A stretch of 64,000 bases of DNA from Amyelois transitella (taxonomy: Eukaryota > Arthropoda > Insecta > Lepidoptera > Pyralidae), in NCBI RefSeq assembly GCF_032362555.1, contig NC_083520.1, positions 5,208,001 to 5,272,000 of the forward strand, written 5' to 3'. Below, piece by piece: positions 34,501 through 52,600 of the stretch (within the stretch, counting starts at the first letter, position 1; every line of letters begins with the position of its first letter). Both the position numbers and the translations under genes were made by a program. A model generated the notes under the pieces. That model did not search any database, was not told the origin of the DNA, and saw nothing but the letters and a program-made list of their open reading frames with translations.

Positions 34501-37500
34501 TTTATAAAATGTAGTGCTGTGTCAGCTAATGCGTACCTAGGTATATTCGGATTAAAACCAGCAGACCTCTTATGGTATACATCAGTTCCAACGGCTCCAA
34601 TAATCTTTTTATCTTTTTTAGTTAGCAAATGCTCACACGCCCTGGAAGTCCATAATCAGATCGGTACCGTTCTGGGCTCTGTGCATGTTAAATTTCGGAT
34701 ACGCTTGGTTCATCATAGCGCTTTGCCTACACGGACCATTCTATTACTCGATTGTTGTTGGCTATGGTATTTGTCATGTGAGTATTTTGTTACAGAAAAT
34801 AACAAAAGAATGAAGAATGATGAATATAAGAAGAAAATATAAAGATGCTCTCGTTATATTTCTTCTTATATTCGGTTTATACTCTCAGACTGATTGTCTG
34901 TTCCGGTGGCAAACCATCTACTTATTTATATTGAATGCATTCCGCGCATGAAAGAATAACCCAGACAATGATTTATTTACCAAACCTTAAATTATTTTCT
35001 ACGGGTAGGTATTTAAAAGACACTTTATAACTGAAATGGCTATTGCCCGCGGTTCCCCACGCGTTTTATGTAGGTACCCATGTCCTTCCCCGTACTCCAC
35101 ATTATATACTTACATATGTATGCAAAATTTCATGGAGATCAGTTAAGTGGTACGTTCAAACAATCAATTTGGATGACATTGCTATGTATGAAGCACATTA
35201 TATCTTATTTCAGGCTGCTGCTTTGACGGCTTTACCTTTCATTTTACGGTTTATTCTGGGAACAATCGTTATACAAACTTACCATCGGTACAAGTTGAAT
35301 ACAGATGTCGTGAGGATAAAAAATATCAGAAAGTATTTCGTTATTTTTTGTAAGTAAAATGAATAAGGTAAAGAAAAAATAAAATAAATATTCACGATGT
35401 CATCACATAAGTATAATACAGTAACCCTGTCAAGAAAAAATAGTGGTCGCTGTCATAAGTTAGGTAGCAACAAATAAGAGCAATTTCAACTTGGTAAGAA
35501 TACATTTTTGCACAAGTATTAGGATGGAACTTAGTTTCTCTTTACCTACTAGGTTTACTCATTTTAAACGCATACTTACAAGCCAGTTTTTATCAAATGA
35601 TTTTTTCCTAATCAATAAGTTTATCTCTTGTTTGTTTCTTAGCGCATGTGATTCCAGGAATTTTGATAAGTATTTGTTGGCTACTGCCTGTGGTGCCTGG
35701 GCCGATCTTATTGTCAACAGCAATAGCTTTGACAGCAGTAGGAATGGAAATGACCTTAGATTTATGTTATGTGAGTATTTTGGCACCCATTTCATTATCA
35801 TCATCATATCAGCCGTAGAATGTCCAATGTACAATATAGAACATAGACCTCCCCCAGTGTTTTCCACCTCGCTCTGTTGGAGGCAAGGCAGCAAGACCTG
35901 CATCCGACATTTCCTCGCGGGCTTCACCAGAATGTCGATCTATTTCGCGGGAGACCATCCTACGCTGCGCTTTCCTGTACGTGGTCTCCACTCGAGAACT
36001 TTTTGGCTCTAATAGCCTATTTCCAAAATAATACTCTCAACTGTCATGATTAATCACAACTCATTTTTGCTGGTCCACTGTTAACTCCTTTTGATATTTC
36101 GGACACGTTTTGCACACACGTTACAAGCATTGCGAAAAAGAGCATGGAGTCATGCCCGCAGGAACTCGTGGAATAATATTGGTACCAATGTAACCATTAT
36201 CTTCCTGTCATATCCCGGTTGCATCTTCACCTCTTTGGAAAGAAGAACAGGATCCGCCTATAATCACGACCTTGGCTTATAAGTAAATCAGGTTTTTATA
36301 CAATGTAAATACCGTCTGACCTCCTCAGGTGAATCATGAAACCATGACGTAGGATATGTTATGTAATATGATTTTAAAAATTCACATGAAGGTGCAAAAC
36401 ATTGTTAAACTGAAGTATTTATATACTGATTTCAGGAATTAACCCCAATGTTTGTAAATTCTGTTAACACAGTTATTAAAATTATTGGAAACGCGGCTGG
36501 AATTATTGTTTCGTTGGGTGTGGGGGACATTTCATGCAAGTACAAAGTAATTTAGTTTCCGTACATGTCTTGTTTGTAAAAGAATCCCAAGTTTGTAAGT
36601 CTTCTTATATTGACTTCAATTATTTCATGGTAAAAAAGCATTTTTAGTTACTGAATGCCTGCATTTATAGTATTTAGTGGACTTGTACGACATACATGGG
36701 AAATAGATGGAGTAGGTATTCCTATTCTACTGTTTCGCACACAGCATTTTCATTCATCAAAAAATTTGTAAACGTATGGATGTCTAGATAAAACCAAATG
36801 TACAAAATGTTAGGTTCAACGGAGCTTTTTATTAGCAAAATGGTTTTATTCTTAAAAAAAATATGTACATTTTCCAGAATTCACTTAGCACATGGAAACA
36901 CATATGGTGCTTTCATGCCTTGGTTCTGCTTTTAAGTGGAGTTGTATTTATTTTGTGGGGCGAGACGAACGTGCAACCATGGAATACACTAGGGATAAGA
37001 AGGTGTTTTTTTCTTATTTGTAGATAGCATAGATAAATAAATAATAAGGTAAGTTCCTAAACTAAAGACGTGACCATATGTATGTATGTCCTAAACTAAA
37101 AATCTAGGTACATCCCTTTTACCATATCTAATTGACCCGTAAAATTAAAATCTAATACACACATTTGCATGAGGCGACCCAAGTGTTATTTCGAAGTAAC
37201 CGCCTGTTTTCAAGTGATGATTTCACGAATTATGACTACCTATTCATTTGTTTTTGGGAGGAGCCAAGAGCTGCTCTTGACCAGGATTCTAGATTGGGTA
37301 AATCAGGTTTTACACAAAGCGACTAATGCGGACCGAACTCGACGAAAATCTGAGAGTCTAACCCACATTGGAACAAGGTTACAAATCCAGGTTGCCTAAA
37401 TGTGCGGAAACCTGAACATTAATAATGTCTTCCGGATATTGTGAAGCATCAAACATAGGTACCTATGGCTACCTAACATACCTAATAAATTAATGGTTTA

Positions 37501-38452
37501 CGTAATTTTACCCACATCCATAGGCAGGGGATTTAATTAATTAAAAAAATATATATATTTTTATACAGGCCTGTACTCCAAAGATTAAACCCTAAAGTTT
37601 CTATTATGTCAAACATTATTGAGGTCGATGAAGAGGAATCTGCGTAAGTTCAACGTTTAACTACTTCCTTATAATATTCGTAACTAGTTACTTTCACCGC
37701 GTAAAAAGTACGTTTTTCGACTTTTCCGTAAAATTTGATGAAGATTGGTTCAATGATTTAATTGTGAAGATGAGCAATCAGACAAGGGCTTTCGCATTTA
37801 TGACAAGCAAATACCTACTAGGTAGTAAGGAAGTAGATATCTGAATGCTTGTGTGTGTCTCAGAATTTATATTAGAGTATACATAGGTACATGGGAAACC
37901 CAATTGGTACCTACTTCTTTTGTCATACATACATACATTTATCGTCAAGTCTATATCCCACGCGGGGTAGACAGAGCCAACAGTCTTGAAGACTAAATGG
38001 CCACGTTCAGCTATTTGGCTTAATGATAGAATTGAGATTCAAATAGTGACAGGTTGCTAGCCCATCGCCTAAAAGAAGAATCCCAAGTTTATAAGCCTAT
38101 AGTTGGAAAGAGATGGAGTGGTCCTATTCTTTTTTGTATTGGTGCCGGGAACCACACGGCACCGGGAACCACACGGCATCTTTTGTCATATTTATTATTA
38201 AGTAAGTACGTCTCTGAAGGCAAAGAACCAATTTAAGGTAAAAAGTTGGATACCACATTAAAGAAATATTTTTTCTTGTGTTTCACATCAGTTCCAAATC
38301 GTTAGAAGGTTCATGACCTTTACGTTTAAATCTCTATGTATATTCCTAAGATTTCACGCTAGCCTTATTTATTTTTCAGAAATGGGGAGCCTATTTCAGA
38401 AGTTGGGGAATTAGCCCAACCCAAAGTAAAATATAAAATATCACAGATTTAA
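31597..38452 (+). CDS. Diverged SLC17-family transporter C, 509 aa, 13 exons
   Basis: Exons: 31597-31623, 31697-31852, 32187-32296, 32709-32838, 33341-33425, 33915-34132, 34622-34777, 35214-35349, 35643-35770, 36436-36546, 36878-37002, 37569-37643, 38380-38452. They join to 1530 nt without a break; all junctions are GT-AG. Family marks: TM1 IYNVRYNLSV with the SLC17 Arg (R25); a TM4 loop WVPPIERNHF; a post-centre block KYFVIFSHVIPGIL that matches gene A's KFFCLFSHIIPGIL; and the end ETNVQPWN. Lost or changed: the GGxxAExWGPR loop of A and B is replaced by FHNWGDRIGP, and the TM7 stretch is unlike A. Six or so intron positions match A in place and phase. The first exon is 27 nt, with a 73-nt intron, giving MFKIRVRVI; this start is inferred from its fit with A and B. 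It is a membrane protein; transport activity is uncertain. Confidence 0.85.
35039..35160 (+). repeat. Interspersed repeat fragment in gene C intron 6
   Basis: Has attgcccgcggttccccacg and caaaatttcatggagatcag, motifs of a common lepidopteran non-LTR repeat tail. Confidence 0.45.
35796..36250 (+). repeat. Lepidopteran atcatcatcat...cctcccccag repeat, degenerate
   Basis: Begins tcattatcatcatcatatca, then gaatgtccaatgtacaatat and agacctcccccagtgttttc. This order matches a very common lepidopteran repeat (cat-rich start, a tgtccactgctggacat-like block, then gcctccccca). It lies in intron 9 of gene C. Confidence 0.55.
36545..36745 (+). repeat. Decayed SINE fragments in gene C intron 10
   Basis: Has aaagaatcccaagtttgtaa at 36580 and cgacatacatgggaaataga with the gagta..attcctattcta block near 36690-36730. 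Boundaries and orientation are uncertain. Confidence 0.35.
37290..37425 (-). repeat. Fragment of the second (tRNA-related) SINE family
   Basis: Reverse complement shows ccgcacatttaggcaacctg and aaccttgttccaatgtgggt, matching the downstream part of the copies at 25330 and 53968. It lies in intron 11 of gene C. Confidence 0.45.
37923..38180 (-). repeat. Near-full-length SINE, TATG-tail family
   Basis: Runs from catacatacatttatcgtca through ggtagacagagccaacagtc, gagattcaaatagtgacagg and gagatggagtggtcctattc. The 5' end is duplicated: an ~18-bp unit (accgggaaccacacggc) occurs twice at 38145-38180. It lies in the last intron of gene C. Confidence 0.8.
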
Positions 38453-39303
38453 GGCTGTCGTTGCACCAAATATACCTTTATAGAAAGTGAAAAGTGAAAC
38501 TGATGTAAAATATAAAATCGTTAAGAGTTTATATATTTAGATTGTAGATATGTTTTCTTTACTTTTGCTTCCTTTGCTAAAGGATCTTGAAGGATCCTAT
38601 ATTCTATTTATGAATCTCTGCCAAATTTCGTCAAAATAGTTCTGTAGTTTTTGTGTATATGTCACTTAATAATAGATATCTATTAAAATATGGATAAATT
38701 CCAGCTCGACGTACGTGACTTTCAATTTTGGTCTCCTCGAGAACATTTCCAAAATCCAAATCTTATTCCTCTAAGCCTGTAAGGGAAAGACATGATTTAT
38801 CTATATTGAAAATTCTAGGAAATCTCTTTATTTGATAAAAAAAAATATAGGTAGATAGTTGATACTATACGGAGCCCATGTGAAATCTTTTTTTGAAAGT
38901 ATTAAGTAGAAAAGTCTTTGCCCAAAGAAAAAAAATATCAACGTCAATGTCAAATACGGTGATTCCCCAGAAATTTGTCATTCATTTCTATGTTCATTTA
39001 ATTGCTGTTTAGTTCAGTGTGTTTTAGACTTGTACTGTCAAGTTTTATTTTTTTCAGCGTTTTAGAATGTTTAATTTTCATTTCTATGAATAAATAAGAA
39101 TTGCTCGTAAGTAACTTATATTTGCTCAAAATATTTGTTGTGAAATGACAACATTTATCAAAGTAGCGAACCTGCGGACTGATGCGATAAGAATGTTGTC
39201 ATTTGATATTTTTAGCTATTCATAGGATTTTATTCATTTTTCAGTATTTCAGAGCAAATCGAAACGATATTTACTTAAAAATTACGCTGTGATTTTCATT
39301 ACG
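38453..39303. other. Spacer between gene C and ATE1
   Basis: Gene C 3' flank and ATE1 5' flank. It contains a repeat tail fragment at about 38600-38680 (atctctgccaaatttcgtca), but no exon. The ATE1 promoter must lie here or just upstream. Confidence 0.45.
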
Positions 39304-45978
<6,675 letters not shown>

Positions 45979-48900
45979 AATTAAAAAAAAAATTGTAGTT
46001 ACGACAAATTCATCTTAAAAAATAAGTAAAAGGTGATATTTTACGTTACACTGGAAATTTTGTGTTTATGCATTTCATTCTCGTTTTATTTAGAAATATT
46101 TCAACGTTTTAGATCGATTAATAATTAAATATATGTTTGTATTTAAATTCTAATATTTATAATTGTCTGCTATTAGCGCCCTTTGTCACATCAAACCTCT
46201 ATTTAATTTTTTGTGTACCTATTTCTGACATTTTTAATTATTTCGTTGATAAGATACTTACAATCATCATATTCTGTTAATTCTTTAATCGTTGCTGCTA
46301 GTTTTAGTATTGACGTTATGTACTTATAATTTTCAATTAATTTTTATGAAATTTACTTTTGGATTTTAGTTAAAGATTTCAGTATTTTTTTCTTAGTATA
46401 TGACGATTTTGAATTAATTATTATCGCGATTACCGCATTTTTAAATTCCATAAGCTTCGTTTGGATAATAATTATGAGTACTAGTCAAGTACATTTTTTC
46501 AATGTAAATTTGTCGCAAGGTAAGCTACTTATGTTATTATATGATGAAGGCATTATATGTCCCTTTATCATATACATGCTAAATAATATCATCAGCAACA
46601 GTGATATTATTTAGGTACCTTTAGTCAAATATATTGGTATATGTTTCAAAACCTTGCGAAAACTGACTCCTCACGTTGGCATGATATAACAGGATAGCCA
46701 TCATTCATTATCAGATTAGACGATGAGTTCAAGGCGGTGAGATGATACAAAAAGTCATTCAAATGTATGTACGGTCGAGTCAAAAAGTGTTATAATATTC
46801 TTAACTGCACAGGTCGATTTCGTATGCAAAAGTTTTTGATGTACTTTTTCACTCGATTATATATATTTTTGCAACTGTGTGGTATTTAATATAGTTTAAT
46901 ACACACAAAATGAGCTCTATTTCTAGCAAATGCAAAAAACGAACAGATGTGTATATGACTAAACAATGGTACTGGTTGATATCAGTAATCTATTAATGGT
47001 TTTATTTTCAACAGTTGTTCGTGAAGTTAAAGAGGACTTCAGTTTTTAAAGTAGACTATCTTAAATCTTATAGGCTTGGCTCTAAAGGAGTTAACAAACT
47101 CCTTGGTTATTATTTATATAAATAATAAATAAAAGAACGCAATAATACAAAATATTACCTATGACAAGTTGAATCGATTGATATTGTAACTAGGTAACTA
47201 GATAAGATAGAAAATGATTTATTCACCCACCAAGTCTCCAGATTCAGATACTCCTTACTTTATTGATCCAAAGATATTTTTTATCTAACGGTACTATATC
47301 TTGTGTTAACAATAGAGAGATCACTGTCCGTTTTTTTCCGCCTGCCACAAAATAAATAGTAAGATAAACTAAATTGCTACTGTTTGTTGTGTGCGTCACA
47401 CATAAAATTTTCTTTGTAAATACTACTTACTTAGGTATTAATTATATATTTTTACCATTGTTTTTGTTACGTTCATTTGCAGATGACTTTGATATGATTT
47501 TTCTTGATTTAGTTTAAAATGAAATATTATGTTTCTTTCGCCATTTGGTCGAAGTAGCTTCATTATAAAAAAAAAACGTATGGCACTTTGTATGGTACAG
47601 AATGTTCGTTTACGTTACACATATTTCACTGCATCTGAAAGTAAAGCTTTTTAAGTTGGTAGGCTTTCAGAAATGTGTTGCTCACAATAATATTGATGTT
47701 TAAATACGAAACTAAAGTTAAAGATTCTGGAAAGTGTGAAGTTAAAGGTTCTAACAAATTAAAGTCTTCTAGAACTGAGCTAAGTTGCTGCGGGTGGGCA
47801 GACGAAAGAACCGCAAGTGGATTTGCCTTATGAAGAACGGAACCCATGAAATGACCCTAATGAAACTATTTGTTTAAACTGAGAAAATCGTAAATGAATT
47901 CACCGAAATAGCAGTTCACGATCTATGTAGTTTATTTTAGAAATTTACAGCATTATTATTTCATAAAAAGTGTATTTGAGACAGAAAATACCACACTTAT
48001 AAAATTATAAATATTTAAACAGTAGTTAAACAGAGGTTTATTATGCCTTTGGTCCCAAATTCCATAAAAATTTCATGAAATTATCGTAAGATTATTATAG
48101 TTTAACAAAAAGTAATTAAGGTAGTTTAATGAAATTACCAACATGTGATTCATTTTACATTGCAATGTATCACCTTAAAGATTTACGGACTAGTAAATGT
48201 ATGTTTTCTCCTGGACATTAAATGTGTTAAAAATGTCCTGTCATATTTTTGTTTCCAATAAAAGTGTGCTAATAAAAATTGAAATATATTTAGTTTTATT
48301 TTTAGTTCTAAAAGATACTTAAGATCATTTTCAACATGTACCTAAAAATGTTACCTTTACAATAATTTTAATTACAATGATTCTTTAAATCTTTTAAAAT
48401 AATATTTATCTATGCCGTGTTAAACTTGTCCTAATTTTGCTAGTTATTTACAAACTAACAAATGAGACACCTTTTTTAGTTTAACAAGTTATAATTAAGT
48501 TAAATGTACGCTATCCCATCACCTAAACAAATGGTGGCCCAAATAAATACCAATGAAAATTAGACCTAACTGAATTTTCCCCACATTGTGGCATGCTTAG
48601 TGTATTTGTACAAATGTTTTTGACTCAGTATGAGTTATTATATCTGTTTAAATAAATATAAGCGGATCTCATATATAATAGGTATATGAAATCATTCATT
48701 ATATACATTTTCTATGAAACGTAAGCAAACAATTTTTATATAAAATCGCGCGGAAATATGAACACGTTGAGGTGGATCGCTATAAGATGTTATTGAGATT
48801 CAGAGACAGATAAATGTTTATGCTTTAATAATAAAATGAACAAAATTTTGTTTTGTTTTGTTAATATTTTGGGACATCTCTAAAGTCGCTTAATAATAAA

Positions 48901-49320
48901 CAAATCGTAAAAATTATAATGGGGGCTACATACGAAAATCAATATTAGGGACAATCAATTTATTTGGTTCAGGAAAATGCTGGTTCCTAAAATATTCTAA
49001 TGATCTCTTTCAAATGCAGTGGTGGAAAATCGGTGCTTGGAAGTTCGATGAAGGAGCCGTTAGGTAAGTTGCCTGAATAAAAATGAAAGTGTGATGTACA
49101 AGAAGGCACCTACATGTTCAAATTCTATCTCGGCCCTGTACCAATGCCTCTTTTCTGAATTATGTATATGTATACATTTTTGTGAATGAGATTTGAGATT
49201 ACCTACATGTGCATACATGTATATGTGCATGTAGGTAATCTCAAAAGCACAACATAGTATCGAAGTATAGTAGTGGTAGATTTTACTAAAGAAAATAGCA
49301 GTCAATGGTAAGAAACTAGG
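45979..49320. other. Intergenic region between ATE1 and SLC17 gene B
   Basis: About 3.3 kb of AT-rich DNA with the ATE1 3' UTR. AATAAA occurs at about 48258 but may be too far to serve ATE1. A fragment like the tRNA-related SINE lies at 49095-49170 (ccctgtaccaatgcctcttt). No exon was found. Confidence 0.5.
49192..49245. repeat. Inverted repeat, 18-bp perfect arms
   Basis: Arms 49192-49209 and 49228-49245 (tttgagattacctacatg and its complement) are exact; pairing continues imperfectly into the loop. It lies upstream of gene B. Confidence 0.8.
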
Positions 49321-49620
49321 TTAATCGCTTGTAAGTAGATCGGCGATAGATAATCTCCATGGCTCTTTACGTTCATTCACTTGTTTTGATCCAACAGTGT
49401 ATTGAGAGAAAGGCTTTGCTGGTCGCGTGGCATAGCATCAATGTTTTGTTGACGTCTCGTGTTTGCAGGCGAGGCCTTCGCAGTGCAGTTAGCTACACGG
49501 CAAAGGTTGACGACGCAGTCGCAGAAAGACGGGCGCCCGCGCAGCTCGCCGTCGAAAATCTGCGCACACGCACACCAAATTGGAAATTCAGGTGTTTAAG
49601 TGTCTCGGGTGAAATACAAA
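49321..49620 (+). promoter_or_regulatory. Probable 5' UTR and promoter region of SLC17 gene B
   Basis: A GC-rich stretch (about 49450-49560) in AT-rich DNA just upstream of the ATG at 49621, mirroring the GC-rich leader of gene A. A gcagtgcagttag motif near 49481 loosely resembles an arthropod initiator. Confidence 0.35.
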
Positions 49621-52600
49621 ATGAAGTTCCATATTAAGGTTTTTGGTAAGTTCGTATTATAAAGACTTAAACTATCTTTTCAATCTGTATGCAACCAGTA
49701 TGAGTGGCTAATTAAAGAAAACAAAAACCATCGATAGATGCGGGCAATTATTATTTTTTACTCATGGTAATCATGAATTAAAGACCTTGGTTATAACTAA
49801 TTAGAATGAAATTAATCAGAAAATAGTTTTGATCAAATACTGAGTTTATCTCAGTTAATAGTTAAATTAATTTAAGTAGTAAGTAATATTTACCTACCTT
49901 AGTCGATTAAAAATAAGAGATAATAATAGTGCGATTTTAGTTCAATGTGATTTGCTAGTGTTGACTACGTTTAATTGATTAAAATATATCATAAGGATCT
50001 ACTTCTGATATACCTATATATATCCATGTCCACGTTTAATATGACAATGAACTTTTATTACACGTGCACGCTCTCTTATTGTTTACTACTTATTTTATTT
50101 CATGCAGTTTTCAGTCATGTAGTATAAAACTTATGCTATATATGATATATGTATATTGGGTAGGTAGCTCACAAAATTAATAATCTTTCTATGATAAAAT
50201 TATGTAACATACCCTAAAAAAGATTTGGTTTACAAAAATAAGAAAAAAAAAATAACCACTACCACCACATAGGATATTTTCATTACATAGAAATGAAGAT
50301 TACAGCTGTTAATGATAAATCCTGTCAATGTACCTACTTAAATCCCAGCACTTCAACATGGGTTTAGTAATTTCATTTCTTTTTTGTTTAGATTTGTATG
50401 GTTAGATAATATTGGTTGTTATATAACAAACAAAGTTTACGTGTTATCTGCATAGGTATGATGCTTTTTATGTGGAAGATAATATAATAATAATAATATA
50501 ATAAATCTTTATTTTTCCCCTAAAACATAAGAAGTGAGACGAACCATGGATCTATGTGAGAGACTATGGTGTCTGTACTAGGAAAACCTGTATGACAGAT
50601 TACCCGATAGCTACAGAGTCCCGATTAAAATCTGATCCTATTAATAGGTATAAAAAAATCATTTATTTCATGAATAAATTATGAGTATGATGGGTGTGAA
50701 ATTGAGTGACCGGATAAGGAACAGCGTGATAAGGGAATGTTGTGATGTGAAAGAAGATGTAGTTACAGGAATAGAAAAAGGTATGTTAAGATGGTTCGGT
50801 CCTTTGGAGAGGATGAATGTAAGCAGGTTGACTAAGCAGATATACTTACAAGGAGAGTGTGCTTTGCCGAGCTTGCATGAAGAGAGTTATGAATGTGGAT
50901 GAAGCGAAGGAAGTATGCAGAGATCGTGGCAAGTGGAAAGAGGTCTCTGCCTACCCCTCCGGGAAAAAGGCGTGATTTTATGTATGTATGAATTTATTTC
51001 ATAACTAACTTCTGCGCATTGGGATTTCCAGATAAAAGTAGGCTGCAACTCCTAAAAGATTTGTTTAGAAATCAGTACTTTTCAATCGAAACGTTTGCTT
51101 TTAATTTTAAAGAAAATTCCTCTGTTCCAATTGTGAAGATAATTCTATTTTAATATAAAATACATGGTCATGAGTTTTGGAGTTGATATAATTGTTACAA
51201 AAATTATCCAGGTATTTCCCTTTTCTGAATAAAATATTGGTATGAGGTATTATTGATACCACTGACGTACAGCTAGTCCAACATCCGAAATTTGAATACA
51301 TATGTACTTATAGGTGGTACGCCTTATTCAGATTGCACAAGGTTTTGCATTTTCTGTAATTGTGTCATGTAGTGCTATTATTTTTTATTTCTGGCTTATA
51401 ATGGGATTATAATTATTTGTTTTATCAAAAGAAGATTCAGGAGGTAACAACTGAGTTGGATTGTGTCGCTTCTTCAAAGTATAAAAAGTTTGAGTAGGTA
51501 TTTAAAACAAAATAACCATTATTAAAATTGATACACTAGGCACGACCTCTTTCCAGTGCTCTTAAGTAATTAAAGTTCTAGTTTCATCATCATCATTATG
51601 GCAGCCTTATATAGTTTGTTTTTTAACTAGGAAATTCAAGAAAAACTAACTAGAATTTAGTAAGTGCATTTAATTTAAATAACTGCTTCTTTCAATAAAA
51701 GCTTATTAAAACCACTTTACATGACTATTTTTGTGAAGTTATTGTCTTCTTAAGTTCTAAACTTGGTAACAGTTTTAGCCGATACTCAGCATTAGAAAAG
51801 AATCAATTTTCAGCTAGTAACTCACTCGGCGCCTTTTTTTCGTAGTGTGTTGGATCAGCTTCAGTTGCACCACCTCATTTTTCCTAGAAGCAAAACACTG
51901 CAAGTGGCGTGGCTCTGGTTACCTACTATTTTCTGCATTGGTCTTGTAACTAACAATTTTTTTGTTGTATAGATATTTCATATTACGTCGATATACGACA
52001 AAATAAAAAAGTTTGAAAGATTGGGCATACAAAATATCGACACTATCATACCTATAAAAACATATAAGTACTTCTACTCTTTTTCCGTGTTATTAAAGGT
52101 CATCCGGCGAGTGCTACAAGCAAGCCACATTCTTATAAGTAAATCAGTTTGTGCGGAAAGGAAGCTTTAGTAATGTTTAAACATTAAACATTTATGTAGG
52201 TATAAGCACGCTCCCAACCAATTTTTACATTGATTGTATCGTAATAAAGCTATAAGTAGTTTGTCACTTAAAACTTATGTACTTCAGTATCTAAACCTAA
52301 ACATGTATTGCGGACATGACAATGAGCACAAGAAGCGTCATTTTGTGTTCGTACCTTTCAAGATTGAGGTGGCATGCTGAGATAATCATTAATTCTATTG
52401 TGTAGTGAATAGGCACTAAGATACTCGGCGTCGCTAAATCCTGTATTTAGGTGTCTACGATTATATGAAGAAACAAGTTTGAGATGAGGCATTAATTGAA
52501 TAGAAGTTGGTTTATGTAACAAGTGCGTTTTGAAAATATATTTAGTACAATTCCTTGGTTATTTCACTTTTACTTTTTCACATAAAAATCTCCCGCCGGA

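Noticed and set aside
35491-36012. 173-codon plus frame and minus-strand frames in gene C near exon 9
   Set aside because: They overlap the real exon 35643-35770 in other frames and an interspersed repeat in the following intron.
47626-47847. 73-codon minus-strand frame between ATE1 and gene B
   Set aside because: No domain, no splice partner and no supporting signal; kept out as probable chance.
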